From: Schizochytrium sp. TIO01
Lineage: Eukaryota > Sar > Bigyra > Thraustochytrida > Thraustochytriidae
Length of the DNA: 64,000 nucleotides
Reading direction: 5' to 3'
Assembly: GCA_004764695.1 (NCBI GenBank)
Contig: SMSO01000025.1
Span: 4,194,862-4,258,861, forward strand
Part shown: piece after piece, positions 35,801 to 46,522 of the stretch
Layout of the letters: every line of letters begins with the position of its first letter
Position numbering within the stretch: the first letter of the stretch is position 1
Made by a program: the position numbers and the translations under genes
The notes under the pieces: generated by a model
What the model saw: only the letters and a program-made list of their open reading frames with translations
Databases searched by the model: none
Told to the model about the DNA's origin: nothing

Positions 35801-38800
35801 AGGCCTGCAACGTCCCCAAACCAAAACTGCGACCATTGTGATGAAGAGCCTTTTTCTCACGCTCCAACACCTCCAGAACCAGCGCCTTCCGTTGATCGCT
35901 GCGTTCGCATTTGTGTAAGACTTCTACTCCGAGCTACAAAAAACTCACGCTCGATCAAACACATTTCCAAAGACTGAGGCTTCAATGATCGAGGCTGCAC
36001 TCTATCTACTTTGGGTGGTTTCTAGTAGCCCGAGCTATGAAGCAAAGAGTCCGTCCCTTTTTCATATGCATACAGTCAGTGCAGTACACGCTGCAGCCCA
36101 ACTTGATCCAGAAAAATATCGAAATATACCTCGTTATAGTGGACGCGTTCTGCTTGCATTAGCAACACGAAATCCAGAAATTGTGATCGAACCACTCTTT
36201 AGAATTGCCATGCAACAGACAACTATGCCTCAGCACGACAGCCCAAGGCAGCAATCAAATGTCTCAAGCTCCTCTCAAGGTGACCAAGATGAGCCTCAGG
36301 AAAATGCAAAGGACCAAGAAGAAGAAACCCTTGAATTTAAGGTCAGCAAAGCATCAAGTGTTTTCCTGCGGTCAAAGACCCCCGAGCTTGTGAGTTGTGG
36401 AGCCTACTTTCTCAGTACATATCGTCTCTCTTCTATTCAATACGCTTTCATTCGCAATACAGGGTGTGTTGATTCTCTCATGAACCTCGTCATTGACAAA
36501 GAGCTTAATGTCGATGAGACCTCCCAGAGCCTTGCTCTATTATCCCTTGCACGCATCTCAGCACATGACCGAGAGAACCAGCATTATATCGCGTCCCCAC
36601 AACTTATTGCAGCGTTGGAAGATATCTTAAGCTTGCAGGCTGATTTGGCATCGGCGTCACAACGACAGTTGGTGGGAGCTGTTATTCGTAATCTACTCAA
36701 GCATGCTGCCAACCGACCTCCAATTTATCAGATGGAACTACGTCTACGCCAGCGCGGCTGTACTTTACCTCCTGTTGCCTCAGCTGGAGGAAAGAAAATG
36801 GCCTTTTGTGGTTCTCTTGCTCATGTGCCCAAAATGTCACACCGTGAAAAGGTTAAAGCATCGTACGAGTCTTGGTTACACGATGTTGAGCAATCCTGTA
36901 CTAAAATGGGAAGGCTCGCGTTTAACCGCAAGCTGCAACACGATAAGATTTTGCAAAAGAAAAATACCCCAGGCAAAAGACCTGCTTCTTTGCTTACTAA
37001 AAAGCTTTGCAAGCCAATCAATACCCTCTGGCACAGCAAATCTCAAGTCTCTTTGCGAGGAAACCCATGGTCTCCAAAGGCTTTTGAGGCGTCTTCCTCA
37101 GACTATGGATTGACTATTACGATTGACTTTGATCGCTTCTTCTTTCCAGATATTAATCTGATAAAACCTCCACCTCCTCCAAGTTCTCCAATGCTTCCAG
37201 CAGTTGATAAAAATGAAATTCGCGAACAAAGTTCAGAAGAAAATCACAACATGAGAAGTTCAGACCACGAAAGGAGGCGAGGAAGTACCGATTCCTTACA
37301 AGGTGAAAACAATACTAGCGACAAATTCAAATATCATGTCTCGGATGATCCTGCGGAGACTCTAACTCAGCCTGCAGCATCTCCTTTGGTTGGTATAACA
37401 GTTTCGAGTGATTCAGGGGCTCTTTTTGATGCAAAAGTAGCAGAGAAGACCACGACAACAGCGTTGCGTACGACCGTACGTGATGAAATCAAGCGACAAA
37501 TGCTGGACAATTTTAAGTCTCAACGCCATAGCTCATCGAATGACGCAGACACTTCATCTCTTATATCTTCAGCAAGCGATATTCTTGGACCAATCAGACC
37601 AATAGACCATAGAAGCGCATCTTCTAAACATGAAATGCTTTCACCAAAATCACCAACAAGTCAAAGTCCACGCCGCGTGAAAAAGAAAAACGTAGGTACT
37701 ACTGAAGAGAGTTGCAAATCTCACTTGGCAATGTTTGCCCATGTCGATGGTGGTCGTGTCTACAAAGATGTACCTGCATTTTACCTTCCAGATGGTCGTA
37801 AGTCTCATGTATTTTATCAAACGAGCTACGAAAATACAGACGAGCTTCTTCTCGTAGTTGTACCGTCCCCTGCTCCCCAAGATGCTCCAGACATCAATGA
37901 AGAGCTTCCTCTGGTGGTAAACAAAGACTGCTCCCGTATCTTGCACAAGTGTTTTGCCTTTTATACCAAATTTGCGCAGGACATCGCAATTCAACAACGT
38001 GAGGAAGACCATAACCCTGCTCTACCGCCCAGCCATAGCTTGCTGTATGCTCGAGGCTGTCGCCATGCTGTTTCTGGTGTTGGGTGGTCAGCGACGGGAG
38101 TCTTGTTTGATGACGCACTTCCTCTGCTGATGGCCCTACCTTGCCAACAGCACGGTAGCCGGAGATCAACTTCCTTCCTCGGTATGAACTCTGGTCGGTG
38201 TGAGCGTCTGGGTACATTCGCGTACAGGCAGATTCCAATTGCTGCTCCTGAAGCACATCAAAGTGAACACATTCTCGACATTGGGAGCTCAGTATTTGCA
38301 GATCCCTCAATGCCAAAAAGTAATATGTGCTTGCCAGCTTGTCGGCGTGTACTTAATGACAAGGTTCCATTTGCCAAACTCCTTGCTCGAGATACTGATT
38401 TAAGTCCAGATTGTGTAACCAATATCTGGAATAGCATCGAAAATCGTTTTGACATCATATGTGGACTATTTAACTATTATGGGTGCAGTACAGGTGCAAC
38501 AAACAGTGCATTCACAATGCAGCTCAATCAGTTTACCCTCTTTCTCAGGGACGCTGGTTTCCTGCGTCACCGCTCAGAAACTATCAAGAATCAAGGGCAC
38601 CCAAAATTAGAAGTCGAGACCATCAAATGTAAAGTCAAAGACAAGCTCTACGACATTTATGCCATTGATACAAGTGCATCAGATACAATGTTTATTGTGG
38701 CAAATAAAACTCTACCCGACACAATGCTCAGCAAACTTCAAGAAATGGTCAAAGGTAACCGACTGTTTCAAATTAAACGCGATGAGACATTGGTGCTTTA

Positions 38801-40481
38801 CGAGTTCATAGATTGCCTTGTGCGTCTTGCAGATACCACTGTTTGCCAACCGAGTTCTAAGCGTGCGTCAATAAACAAAGCCGAGTCTAATCGAATTGCT
38901 CTCGACGAAGCTCTCGAAGTAGTGCTACAACGTATAGTAGATCTGTATCTTCACGAACGCATCCTTCTATTTGATGTTTTTCGTATCGACCGCATGTACA
39001 ACTGGGCAATCAACTCTGTCATTTCGGAAAACATGTCCATGTTTAAAAAGATTTTCAATCGTTACATTTGCGGCTGTGGAGAGCTTTCACGTGGGTATGG
39101 CTCACTTCCAGGAGAACGCATGGGTCTGGTTGACTGGATGGCTATGGTAGATGAGCTTGGGCTTTTCAATCCTCTTTTTAGCAAACGTGAAGGTTCTTGG
39201 ATATTCGTATCAAGCACACAGAATGTGTATGATCCATTTCGCAATTGGAACAAGAGTGTTTCATTGAGTTTTCCTCAGTTTTTAGAAAGCATCTGTCGAC
39301 TAGCAGACGTGATCTTCATTCCTAATGAAGACGAGCTTGCCCTCGTAGGTATTGCGCCAGAGAGTGGAGATCTCGGTTTTGGAGAAACTGACTTCGAGCT
39401 TGCGCCAAATGGAATTGTTGGATTTTATCGTCTCATGCAGCAAACTACCCTCTGGAACACGTTTGAGCGGCCATCGTACATTTCAAATGCATTTCATCTT
39501 CTATGGGAACCTGCAGTAAAGGAAACAGAAACAAAGGTTCAAACTTCCGTCATCGCTTCAGAGAGCATGGATAGTGATGATAACAACGAGGAACACCAGC
39601 AAGATAAAGACGAGGTAAACAAGAATTCCATCTCGGTAACTCAGCAAAAGGGGGAAGACACACAATGGAATGCTGAGTCTAGCTCTGATGAAGACTCTTC
39701 TAATTCCCTGAATTCATTGCAAGAGCTTGGAAACAAAGAATCATTGGAGACAAACATTCCAAATATAGAAGCACAAGGTGAAGCCCCAGCACTAAGTTCG
39801 TCACTGTCAGAAAGATTTTATGACCCTCGGGCACTCGATTACAAACTCATACAACTCATCAAGCTCATTTTAGCGAGTGAAGCTAGGCGCTGCAGTAAAA
39901 TTTCAAAGAAGACAGAGTGGGTGAAACTTGCTCGCAAAGCTGACCTCGATGAGAAAAAGGTATTCAAGAAATTGCTTTCTGAGCAAGTTGCAATTGACGA
40001 ATCGTTTGCGCTTGCTGAAGCAAATGAAAAGCTCAGCAGAGGCTCTATGGTTGCTCCACTGAACCAAGTTGGGCGGCGACTCACATTAGACATTCGTGTT
40101 GCCCAGAACCTAGCAGCAAAACATGTGCCAATGATAGGAAGCATTTCAGAAAACTCTGAACCTGACCCTGGAATTGCCAACGCAGAAGCACTGGCTAGCC
40201 TTGCAGCTCCGATTAAAAGAGACCTTCTCATTACTGCTCACCAAGCTTGTGAGATGGTTCGAATTACAGCTGCTGGTCGTGCAAAGATGGACCCTGCTCT
40301 TCGGGATATCCTGCTCAGTAAATCTTATGTTGAATCAAGCAGCCGTCGTCTTGTTGAACTTCGCCGCAGGCGGATTCCCAATACAAAGCGGTTCGAAGCA
40401 CTCAGTGAGGTCGAACAGCAAAGCTACATGGCAATTGTACAACGAGCTGTCAAAGAGTACTTGGGCTCCACGTTATCATAG
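32888..40481 (+). CDS. Giant helical-repeat (ARM/HEAT-like) protein, two exons
   Basis: Two large plus-strand frames (to 35,977 and from 35,985) are best read as one gene. Excising a GT-AG intron at 35,915-35,972 (58 nt; donor GTAAGA) joins them in phase at a codon boundary, giving about 2,511 residues. The start is ATG at 32,888 rather than the upstream in-frame GTG at 32,861. The N terminus (about 230 residues) is acidic and disordered with D/E-rich patches. From about 33,600 to 37,000 the sequence is Leu/Ala-rich amphipathic helix pairs like ARM/HEAT repeats. About 37,140-37,700 is Pro/Ser-rich and disordered (PPPPPSSP). The C-terminal part (about 37,700-40,450) is globular and contains EF-hand-like helix pairs without good Ca2+ ligands (QLNQFTLFLRDAGFL, LSFPQFLESICRLAD), then a charged helical tail. 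I do not recognise the family. Similar helical/dead-EF arrangements occur in ciliary scaffolds, but that link is weak. It is tail to tail with the Sfi1-like gene. Confidence 0.85.
35915..35972 (+). other. Predicted 58-nt spliceosomal intron
   Basis: Donor TGT|GTAAGA at 35,915 and acceptor CCAAAG at 35,972. The length is 1 mod 3, exactly the shift between the upstream and downstream frames, and the intron falls between codons. An acceptor six bases downstream (35,978) is equally in frame and would give 64 nt. Reading through instead hits TGA at 35,975. The polypyrimidine tract is weak. Confidence 0.75.
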
Positions 40482-40612
40482 ATACTATTTTGTAACTCTA
40501 AAAATGTACTATATTCGTTTATTATGGAAAGAATCTGTAACTTTCAGGATTAACTCGCACCTGTTGACTAAATAGAGGGGGATCTGAAGGAAGGAATTCT
40601 AAGTTCTTTCCC
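40482..40612. terminator. Tail-to-tail spacer, shared 3' region
   Basis: Only 131 bp separate the stop codons of the helical-repeat gene (plus) and the Sfi1-like gene (minus). The 3' UTRs and poly(A) sites of both must lie or overlap here. I could not define a cleavage signal. Confidence 0.45.
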
Positions 40613-43600
40613 TTATATTTCTGATATGATATCTTCATCTTCCGAGCCCCAATCCATGGACTCAAAGATGGAGCGCCTTGACTTGTCTACGTGCTGAAGC
40701 TGCTCTTCCTTACGAAGGATGCGCTGAACTAAACCTTCCAATGCAGGCTCAAAGGTCTCTCCTCGAAATCCTGCTGCTTTAGCAGACGCAGCAGCATGCG
40801 AAACAGCCCCATATGAATTACTCAAATCTCTCACCTCTCCTCTCAATGAGTCTTCTAGCTCTTCAAGTTCTCGATCAGATCGATATAGTGGCGAAAGAGG
40901 GAGATCCCGCATGATGATATTTTCGCGACTGTGATTCATCTGTGATGAACTAGTATCCAAATCTTTGAGGACAAGCTGTTCGTCGAAGTGAGCTCCCCTG
41001 TATCTTCGTGGACTCTGAGAAGGAGGGACCCAAGATAATGAACCATGCAACGCAGCGCGCTCTGCAGCACTCAATTTCATTGGACTATTAGGCCTCTTTG
41101 TATGTTTTTTTCGAGGTGTTAGTTTTTTGGTCCGAGCAGGCAATGGTGAAGCACGTCCTGCATCAGGGCCTTTCCGAGCATAATACTGCTCTTCAGCAAG
41201 ACGCTCCCTCTCAGTTCGAGGGTTGTTTCTGCATAAAAGTCGATCGACCTTTACTTGAAGAGTTTGTGTCTTGGCTTGAGTTCGTTGCAGCTCTTGTTCA
41301 GCAACTCTTGCTGCATATTTTGATCGAAGACACATCTGTCGGAGCTTGTTATTTCTTACTCGTAATACAGCCATGTTTATGCAAAGTGTTCGGCTATACC
41401 AAAGTAAAAATGCCCGTTGCTTGTAGCGAATCAAGCTTCGTTCGTAAATCATCACCAGACGACGCGTTTCACGTGCACAGAATGCCCAGCGCGCTAAAGC
41501 AGTGAAGTAGCGACGCGTTTGGACAGTTTGCCAGCGATTGATTACTGCGCTCAAGCATATTAAACCTGCATGTTGATGCACGCGGTGAGCGCGAGAGACA
41601 ACAGCGTATCGACGCCATGTATCTATGCTAAGTTGAAGATGATGTCTCCTGCGGGAATAGTCCATATCTTCAATTTGATTCACGATGGACACATGCCGAT
41701 GCCACGCTGTAAAAACATGACGAACAATGCATCTCTTAGCAAATGAAGCGGCCCTCTGTTTTTTACACTTGTAATCAAGCACACCTCGAAGGCGTTTCAT
41801 AGCAGTATGCTTCTTGTAAAGACAAAGTACTTCCACATTTCGACGATGCTTTGCAACACGAGCCCATTCTATAAAAAAGGTTCGAAGTTGCTGTTGCGTG
41901 GACCAAGTTCTGTTCACGAATGTTAGAATGATATTTTCTTCGCGCAAGTCACGGGCTCGAGCTTCCATGGCACGGGTTCTGAGTTTACTAAGTGCTTCTT
42001 GTAGCCGACGTCGCCAAACAAATGCACACATGCGTCTGCAAACACGACGTTGTTCTCGAAGCAATAATTTCCAGGCCATAAAATGTGCCATAAGACCACG
42101 TTTGGTTCGAGACCTACGATGAAAAACTGCCAATACACGCCGTGTGTATACATGTTTTGCCCAGCTTAGAAAAGCTTGTCTCATTCGTGTTATTTGGAGA
42201 AGTTCCACTGAATGACGCCAAGTATGAAAACGTGCATGAAGAGACTTCACTTGCATTTTCTCAATCGTCTCTTGAATCAGGTGCTTACGCTGCACCAAAG
42301 AGGTCCACTTTTGAAAAGCCAGGGCAGTTCTTTTGGTTTTAAAACGATCCTTAGCTTGGTCTAAGACCTTTGTCTGGGCATGCTTTAATTGTGTTTTTCG
42401 TTGCAAGAGCACCTCTTCATATGCAGAAGCTTGTGTAGCAAGCTGGGTCATCACCGTAGATGCAAGTGCCCACTTTTGCCACGCCCATGTAATTTTCAAT
42501 AACTTAGTACGTCGTACCCACTCTCGAAGGATACGAACACGTTTCTTGTTTCGCGAAAGCGTACGGTGCCATATTTGTAGAATACTACGCAATTTGCGTC
42601 GAGACTGCGTCGCTATAAAGTCATTAGTCAAAGTTTCCATAGCAGCTTCGTGCGATCGATCTTGCTTTTCTCGACGAATAAACTCTCGCCAAGCCCAGAA
42701 GCACCGTTGTTGAGAGGACTGAAGAAATCGAATAGCAGCATAGTTCATTATTCGATCTTGATGATCCAGCGCAGCAGCTTTTCGAGTCATGGTTTGCCAA
42801 ATATGCATTGCACGATGCAGAGTTTTTTGGCGATATTTTTCATATATCCTTTGCAGAGAGTTTAAAGCTCCAGCCTTTGCCTTTGTGGCAGAACTCCAGT
42901 GTATGAACATTGACCTCAATCTGTGTTTTTTAAATCTTTGTAGGATACTCATCATTCGAGCAGTTTTGTTTGTCACCTGCTTCCATTTGTTCCAAGCAGC
43001 ATGCTGCTTACGATGTATGAGAATAGATAGGATTCGTTTTACTACGACTAATTTGGCCGACTGTCTTGCGGCTTGAATGTTATACTGGTTTTGAGCTTCA
43101 GCCAGAGCCAACTTCCACGAAAAGAACCTTACACATATGCTTCGAGTCGATGATACTATCTCACGATGACAAACTTGTTTCCATGTCTGAAAACCTCTAC
43201 TAAGGCTTGCATGTCCAAGACGCCGTAGAGCCATTGCCATAAGCCGTTTACGAAGTGCAACTTCCCGACTTTCATTGCATGTCGATGTTTTCCAGTATCG
43301 AAAAGCTTGTCGAAGCACAATTGCGAAGCGGCGACGAAGAACCGATTGTACAAAAAGGTTTCGAACATGGTTTACCCTTAGATCGACAACATTGTCACAC
43401 CAACATGTGAAAGCACTGTCCATCCGGAGATGAGCAAGTCGTAAAAGCGTTTTCCTCAACGCATTTTTCCGAGCAGCTTTGATGTTAGTAGAACGAAGCC
43501 AGTGTGCAAATGTACGTCTTTCTATACGTCGTTGCATTCGCAATAATATATGGCGAAGGATTGAACCTTGCCATCCATGAGTTCTTTCTACATTCTCGCT

Positions 43601-46522
43601 CTTCTGGGATATCATGGTAGCCCCTCGCCAGCATGAGAAAGCTCGTGTGAGATTCTGATGATGTATGCGGAGCATAACCATCCGCATGCTACTAACAGCA
43701 TGAGCATGACGCTGGCTTTCTATGGTGAATTCGTAACGCGCCTGTACCACCATTCGCGCCCATTTTTGAAATGCACCAGAAAGATGTCGATTGCAAGCAC
43801 GAAGAACGACTCGCCGGTACAAAATCTCTTTACGCCGCACTGCACTAGGGGAGGTTGGACGTCGATCTAGAAAAGGTGCCACAACAAGAGCAGAAGACCA
43901 GCGTGTAGCATCCTTCCATCTTCTAAAGGCTTCAAAAATCGTTCGATGTCCCCACCGGTTTACAATGCGACGCATGAGACGCTTGTCTTGTTTTGCTACT
44001 GTTACTTTTGAAATCCACTTCACAAAAGCTCGTTGCATTCGGATTGACAAGACTCGACTCAGCACTGTTTGCAGCATTCGTACTCCTAGATGCTGTTTTT
44101 TCTGTTGCAAGACACTTGGACTAAAAAGAGAACCGGATGATAAAACAGTATCATCTACTTGCAGCCCTTGCTTCGATGTTTGTGATTGCTGAACATTATC
44201 TTCATTTCTAGATGTGCCTGACTTTTGTAGAAAGCTTATGTCTGGAGAATTTAACACGGAAGCAGCAGGAGAATTATCTACAAGGCTATTCGACCTGCCA
44301 GCTTTCCTCAGAGAACTGTTATCAGTCGATTTTATTCCTTTCTGTTTTTCTCGATCATGTCTTTTGTAGTCTTTCCTCCTTCCCCTTGAGTTGGTGCTCT
44401 CATGCTTTTCTTCTTCTTCTTCTTCTTCCACTACGTCTTTGCTGCTAGTGTGAAGTTTGTTTGTTCTAGACTGAGAAACAGTAAGGTGTTGCGTTCCCGG
44501 TGGTGATGCCATGCTGGATATTGAGCTATTATCTACTTCATTATCACTCCACATACTGTTCGCACTAATGATTGTTTCCTGTCTGCCTTTGGAGTGGGTA
44601 TGATTAGACGTTGTTACAGTAAGTCCTTGAGGGAGTTTTCGTCTATGACTCCTTTTATTTTGTTCAGATTCGTGTTTAGACCGAGGAGATGGCACGCTGT
44701 CCGAAGAACATTGAGCAAAGTTTTCATCTGAGATAAGTTTTTTACTCTTCCTTGGCTTCGAGTCTTCGTTCTCAGTTGACTTTACATTGTCAGAATGCGA
44801 GGATCTTGGCGTTTCCTCTGTTTTTTCGCACTCCTTATGCCGACGGTGTAAACGAGATTCGCGACTTTTGTGTTCTTTAATCTTCTGGTTTTTTAACAAT
44901 GTAGCAGCATCTGCAGGGGAAGGAGACTCGATGCTACTGGTACTGCTAGCCAGGTCAGCTTCACATTCGAAAGTACGAGGAACCTTGTAAGTATCTGTTC
45001 CGGTTCTTGATTTGAGTTTCTTATGGCCTGAACACTCCAGTGTGGATAACTTTTGCGGATTAGTTGAATCATCTTGCGCAGTACCCTGATGTATTTCATT
45101 ACGAGACTTGCGGGGCTTCTGTCTTTGAGCACGATGCCCAGCTTGATCATCCTCAAAGGACGTCGGAGAGCTTAGGGAAGGAGATTCTTCATTGATAATC
45201 TTGTTGTTCAAATTAATATTCCCCAGCAGTGGGTCAACCTTTCTTGTAGCTGGTTCGTCTGCTTTTGACTTAGTAGAAATTTCCCTCTCAGAAGGCGTGG
45301 GATTTTCTGTTCGGATTTGTTCCGCTTGCTTTGTTTCGCAATTAATATCCTTTCCCACGGGATGTTGGTCCAATTTGCGAGATTTATGCGTCATCTGTCT
45401 ACATTGCTGTAATTCTGTATTCATATCTTCTGTAGATGATATAGATCCCACAGGGGATACTTCTGTGTCAGCAGAGTTACCTTCCACGTAAGAAGTACTC
45501 TCATCTCTTTGCAGTTTTGGAGCCACGAGCGGGTTTTGCGACTTACTTTTTCGTCTTCGGGGAAGCTGCATTGGCTGTTGATCATCTGACTCATAATGGT
45601 GATGGTGGTAGTGATGATGGTATTGACCAGGAGGTAGATTTTCCCCTGCAGGTATGGCAGTACCAGCTTCGTTAAAATCTGCACTCGGAAAATGATGACG
45701 TCTCGACTGTGCTGGCGCCCAATGCGCACCCTGTTGATGTTCTGAATATTCGCTGTATTGTGACCGACCGTGCTGTTGGGCCAAGCCAGGTCCTTGGTAA
45801 TAAAAGCTCTCCTGTAATGCAGCAGCGGCGGCAGCAGCAGCTTGCTCATACATAATCTTACACCTCCACAAAGTAAAAAATCTTGATAATTGCCTAATAG
45901 CGATCCTCTCTGCAATTCGATCTACACGCTCAAGAGAATTAATCATAAATTTTCGTGTAGATGGTGATAATGTATTGTAACGCACACGAAGTCTTGCAAG
46001 CTGCTCTCTTGCTTCTCGGTCACGCCTCCGTTCTCTTTTCTGGACTTGGAGTGATGGAGCAGGTGAACATTGTGATGTACCTTGGTAGCCATACTGTTGC
46101 TGGTATTGATTCATCGTTAGCATTGGCGCTGCCGGGTGAGATGGGTTTCGTGTTGATGTTGAAACTCCACTTGTACTGTAAGGCGTGCTTGTAGAGTCCC
46201 AACTTACTACTCGGGCACGGGCCTTAGGAGAAGATGGTGGAGACCGAGCATTGAACCAAGGCATTACGAGATGTTGTTGTGGGCCCTGAAGCGCAACATC
46301 ATAACCTTTCTCCAAGTTGAATACCTTTGGATTGCCAGAGCGCGAAACATGATGTGGGCGCTCTGCAATCGGGGCTGCCAGGCCTGGGGGGTTTCTTCTG
46401 GGAGGCGACTTTGTTCTTGACCTAGAAACATGATCTGCAAAGGCTACATCTCGCCTCGCTGCCACTAAGTCTCCACTGCTGTTGAAATGCGAGCCCGCGC
46501 GTTCCTGCCACGAGGCCCGCAT
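40613..46522 (-). CDS. Sfi1-like centrin-binding repeat protein
   Basis: 1,969 residues in one frame. The centre and C-terminal half (residues about 820-1,710) carry some two dozen degenerate repeats of about 30-35 residues, each with an aromatic-x-x-Trp core followed by basic helix: AFVKW, AFRRW, AFQKW, AFSCW, TFAHW, AFTCW, AFRYW, GFQTW, MFIHW, CFWAW, AFLSW, HFMAW, FFIEW, VFTAW, AFLLW. This is the signature of Sfi1, whose repeats form a long helix that binds one centrin each at the half-bridge of yeast spindle poles and at centrosomes and basal bodies. The N-terminal 800 residues are disordered: Ser/Lys/Glu-rich with a poly-Ala run, a His/Tyr-rich stretch and a poly-Glu run. The C terminus is acidic. 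It is much larger than yeast Sfi1 (about 950 residues), mainly because of the disordered N terminus. The repeat assignment is confident; strict orthology to Sfi1 is inferred. Confidence 0.9.
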   Translation of the reverse strand: MRASWQERAGSHFNSSGDLVAARRDVAFADHVSRSRTKSPPRRNPPGLAAPIAERPHHVSRSGNPKVFNLEKGYDVALQGPQQHLVMPWFNARSPPSSPKARARVVSWDSTSTPYSTSGVSTSTRNPSHPAAPMLTMNQYQQQYGYQGTSQCSPAPSLQVQKRERRRDREAREQLARLRVRYNTLSPSTRKFMINSLERVDRIAERIAIRQLSRFFTLWRCKIMYEQAAAAAAAALQESFYYQGPGLAQQHGRSQYSEYSEHQQGAHWAPAQSRRHHFPSADFNEAGTAIPAGENLPPGQYHHHYHHHHYESDDQQPMQLPRRRKSKSQNPLVAPKLQRDESTSYVEGNSADTEVSPVGSISSTEDMNTELQQCRQMTHKSRKLDQHPVGKDINCETKQAEQIRTENPTPSEREISTKSKADEPATRKVDPLLGNINLNNKIINEESPSLSSPTSFEDDQAGHRAQRQKPRKSRNEIHQGTAQDDSTNPQKLSTLECSGHKKLKSRTGTDTYKVPRTFECEADLASSTSSIESPSPADAATLLKNQKIKEHKSRESRLHRRHKECEKTEETPRSSHSDNVKSTENEDSKPRKSKKLISDENFAQCSSDSVPSPRSKHESEQNKRSHRRKLPQGLTVTTSNHTHSKGRQETIISANSMWSDNEVDNSSISSMASPPGTQHLTVSQSRTNKLHTSSKDVVEEEEEEEKHESTNSRGRRKDYKRHDREKQKGIKSTDNSSLRKAGRSNSLVDNSPAASVLNSPDISFLQKSGTSRNEDNVQQSQTSKQGLQVDDTVLSSGSLFSPSVLQQKKQHLGVRMLQTVLSRVLSIRMQRAFVKWISKVTVAKQDKRLMRRIVNRWGHRTIFEAFRRWKDATRWSSALVVAPFLDRRPTSPSAVRRKEILYRRVVLRACNRHLSGAFQKWARMVVQARYEFTIESQRHAHAVSSMRMVMLRIHHQNLTRAFSCWRGATMISQKSENVERTHGWQGSILRHILLRMQRRIERRTFAHWLRSTNIKAARKNALRKTLLRLAHLRMDSAFTCWCDNVVDLRVNHVRNLFVQSVLRRRFAIVLRQAFRYWKTSTCNESREVALRKRLMAMALRRLGHASLSRGFQTWKQVCHREIVSSTRSICVRFFSWKLALAEAQNQYNIQAARQSAKLVVVKRILSILIHRKQHAAWNKWKQVTNKTARMMSILQRFKKHRLRSMFIHWSSATKAKAGALNSLQRIYEKYRQKTLHRAMHIWQTMTRKAAALDHQDRIMNYAAIRFLQSSQQRCFWAWREFIRREKQDRSHEAAMETLTNDFIATQSRRKLRSILQIWHRTLSRNKKRVRILREWVRRTKLLKITWAWQKWALASTVMTQLATQASAYEEVLLQRKTQLKHAQTKVLDQAKDRFKTKRTALAFQKWTSLVQRKHLIQETIEKMQVKSLHARFHTWRHSVELLQITRMRQAFLSWAKHVYTRRVLAVFHRRSRTKRGLMAHFMAWKLLLREQRRVCRRMCAFVWRRRLQEALSKLRTRAMEARARDLREENIILTFVNRTWSTQQQLRTFFIEWARVAKHRRNVEVLCLYKKHTAMKRLRGVLDYKCKKQRAASFAKRCIVRHVFTAWHRHVSIVNQIEDMDYSRRRHHLQLSIDTWRRYAVVSRAHRVHQHAGLICLSAVINRWQTVQTRRYFTALARWAFCARETRRLVMIYERSLIRYKQRAFLLWYSRTLCINMAVLRVRNNKLRQMCLRSKYAARVAEQELQRTQAKTQTLQVKVDRLLCRNNPRTERERLAEEQYYARKGPDAGRASPLPARTKKLTPRKKHTKRPNSPMKLSAAERAALHGSLSWVPPSQSPRRYRGAHFDEQLVLKDLDTSSSQMNHSRENIIMRDLPLSPLYRSDRELEELEDSLRGEVRDLSNSYGAVSHAAASAKAAGFRGETFEPALEGLVQRILRKEEQLQHVDKSRRSIFESMDWGSEDEDIISEI

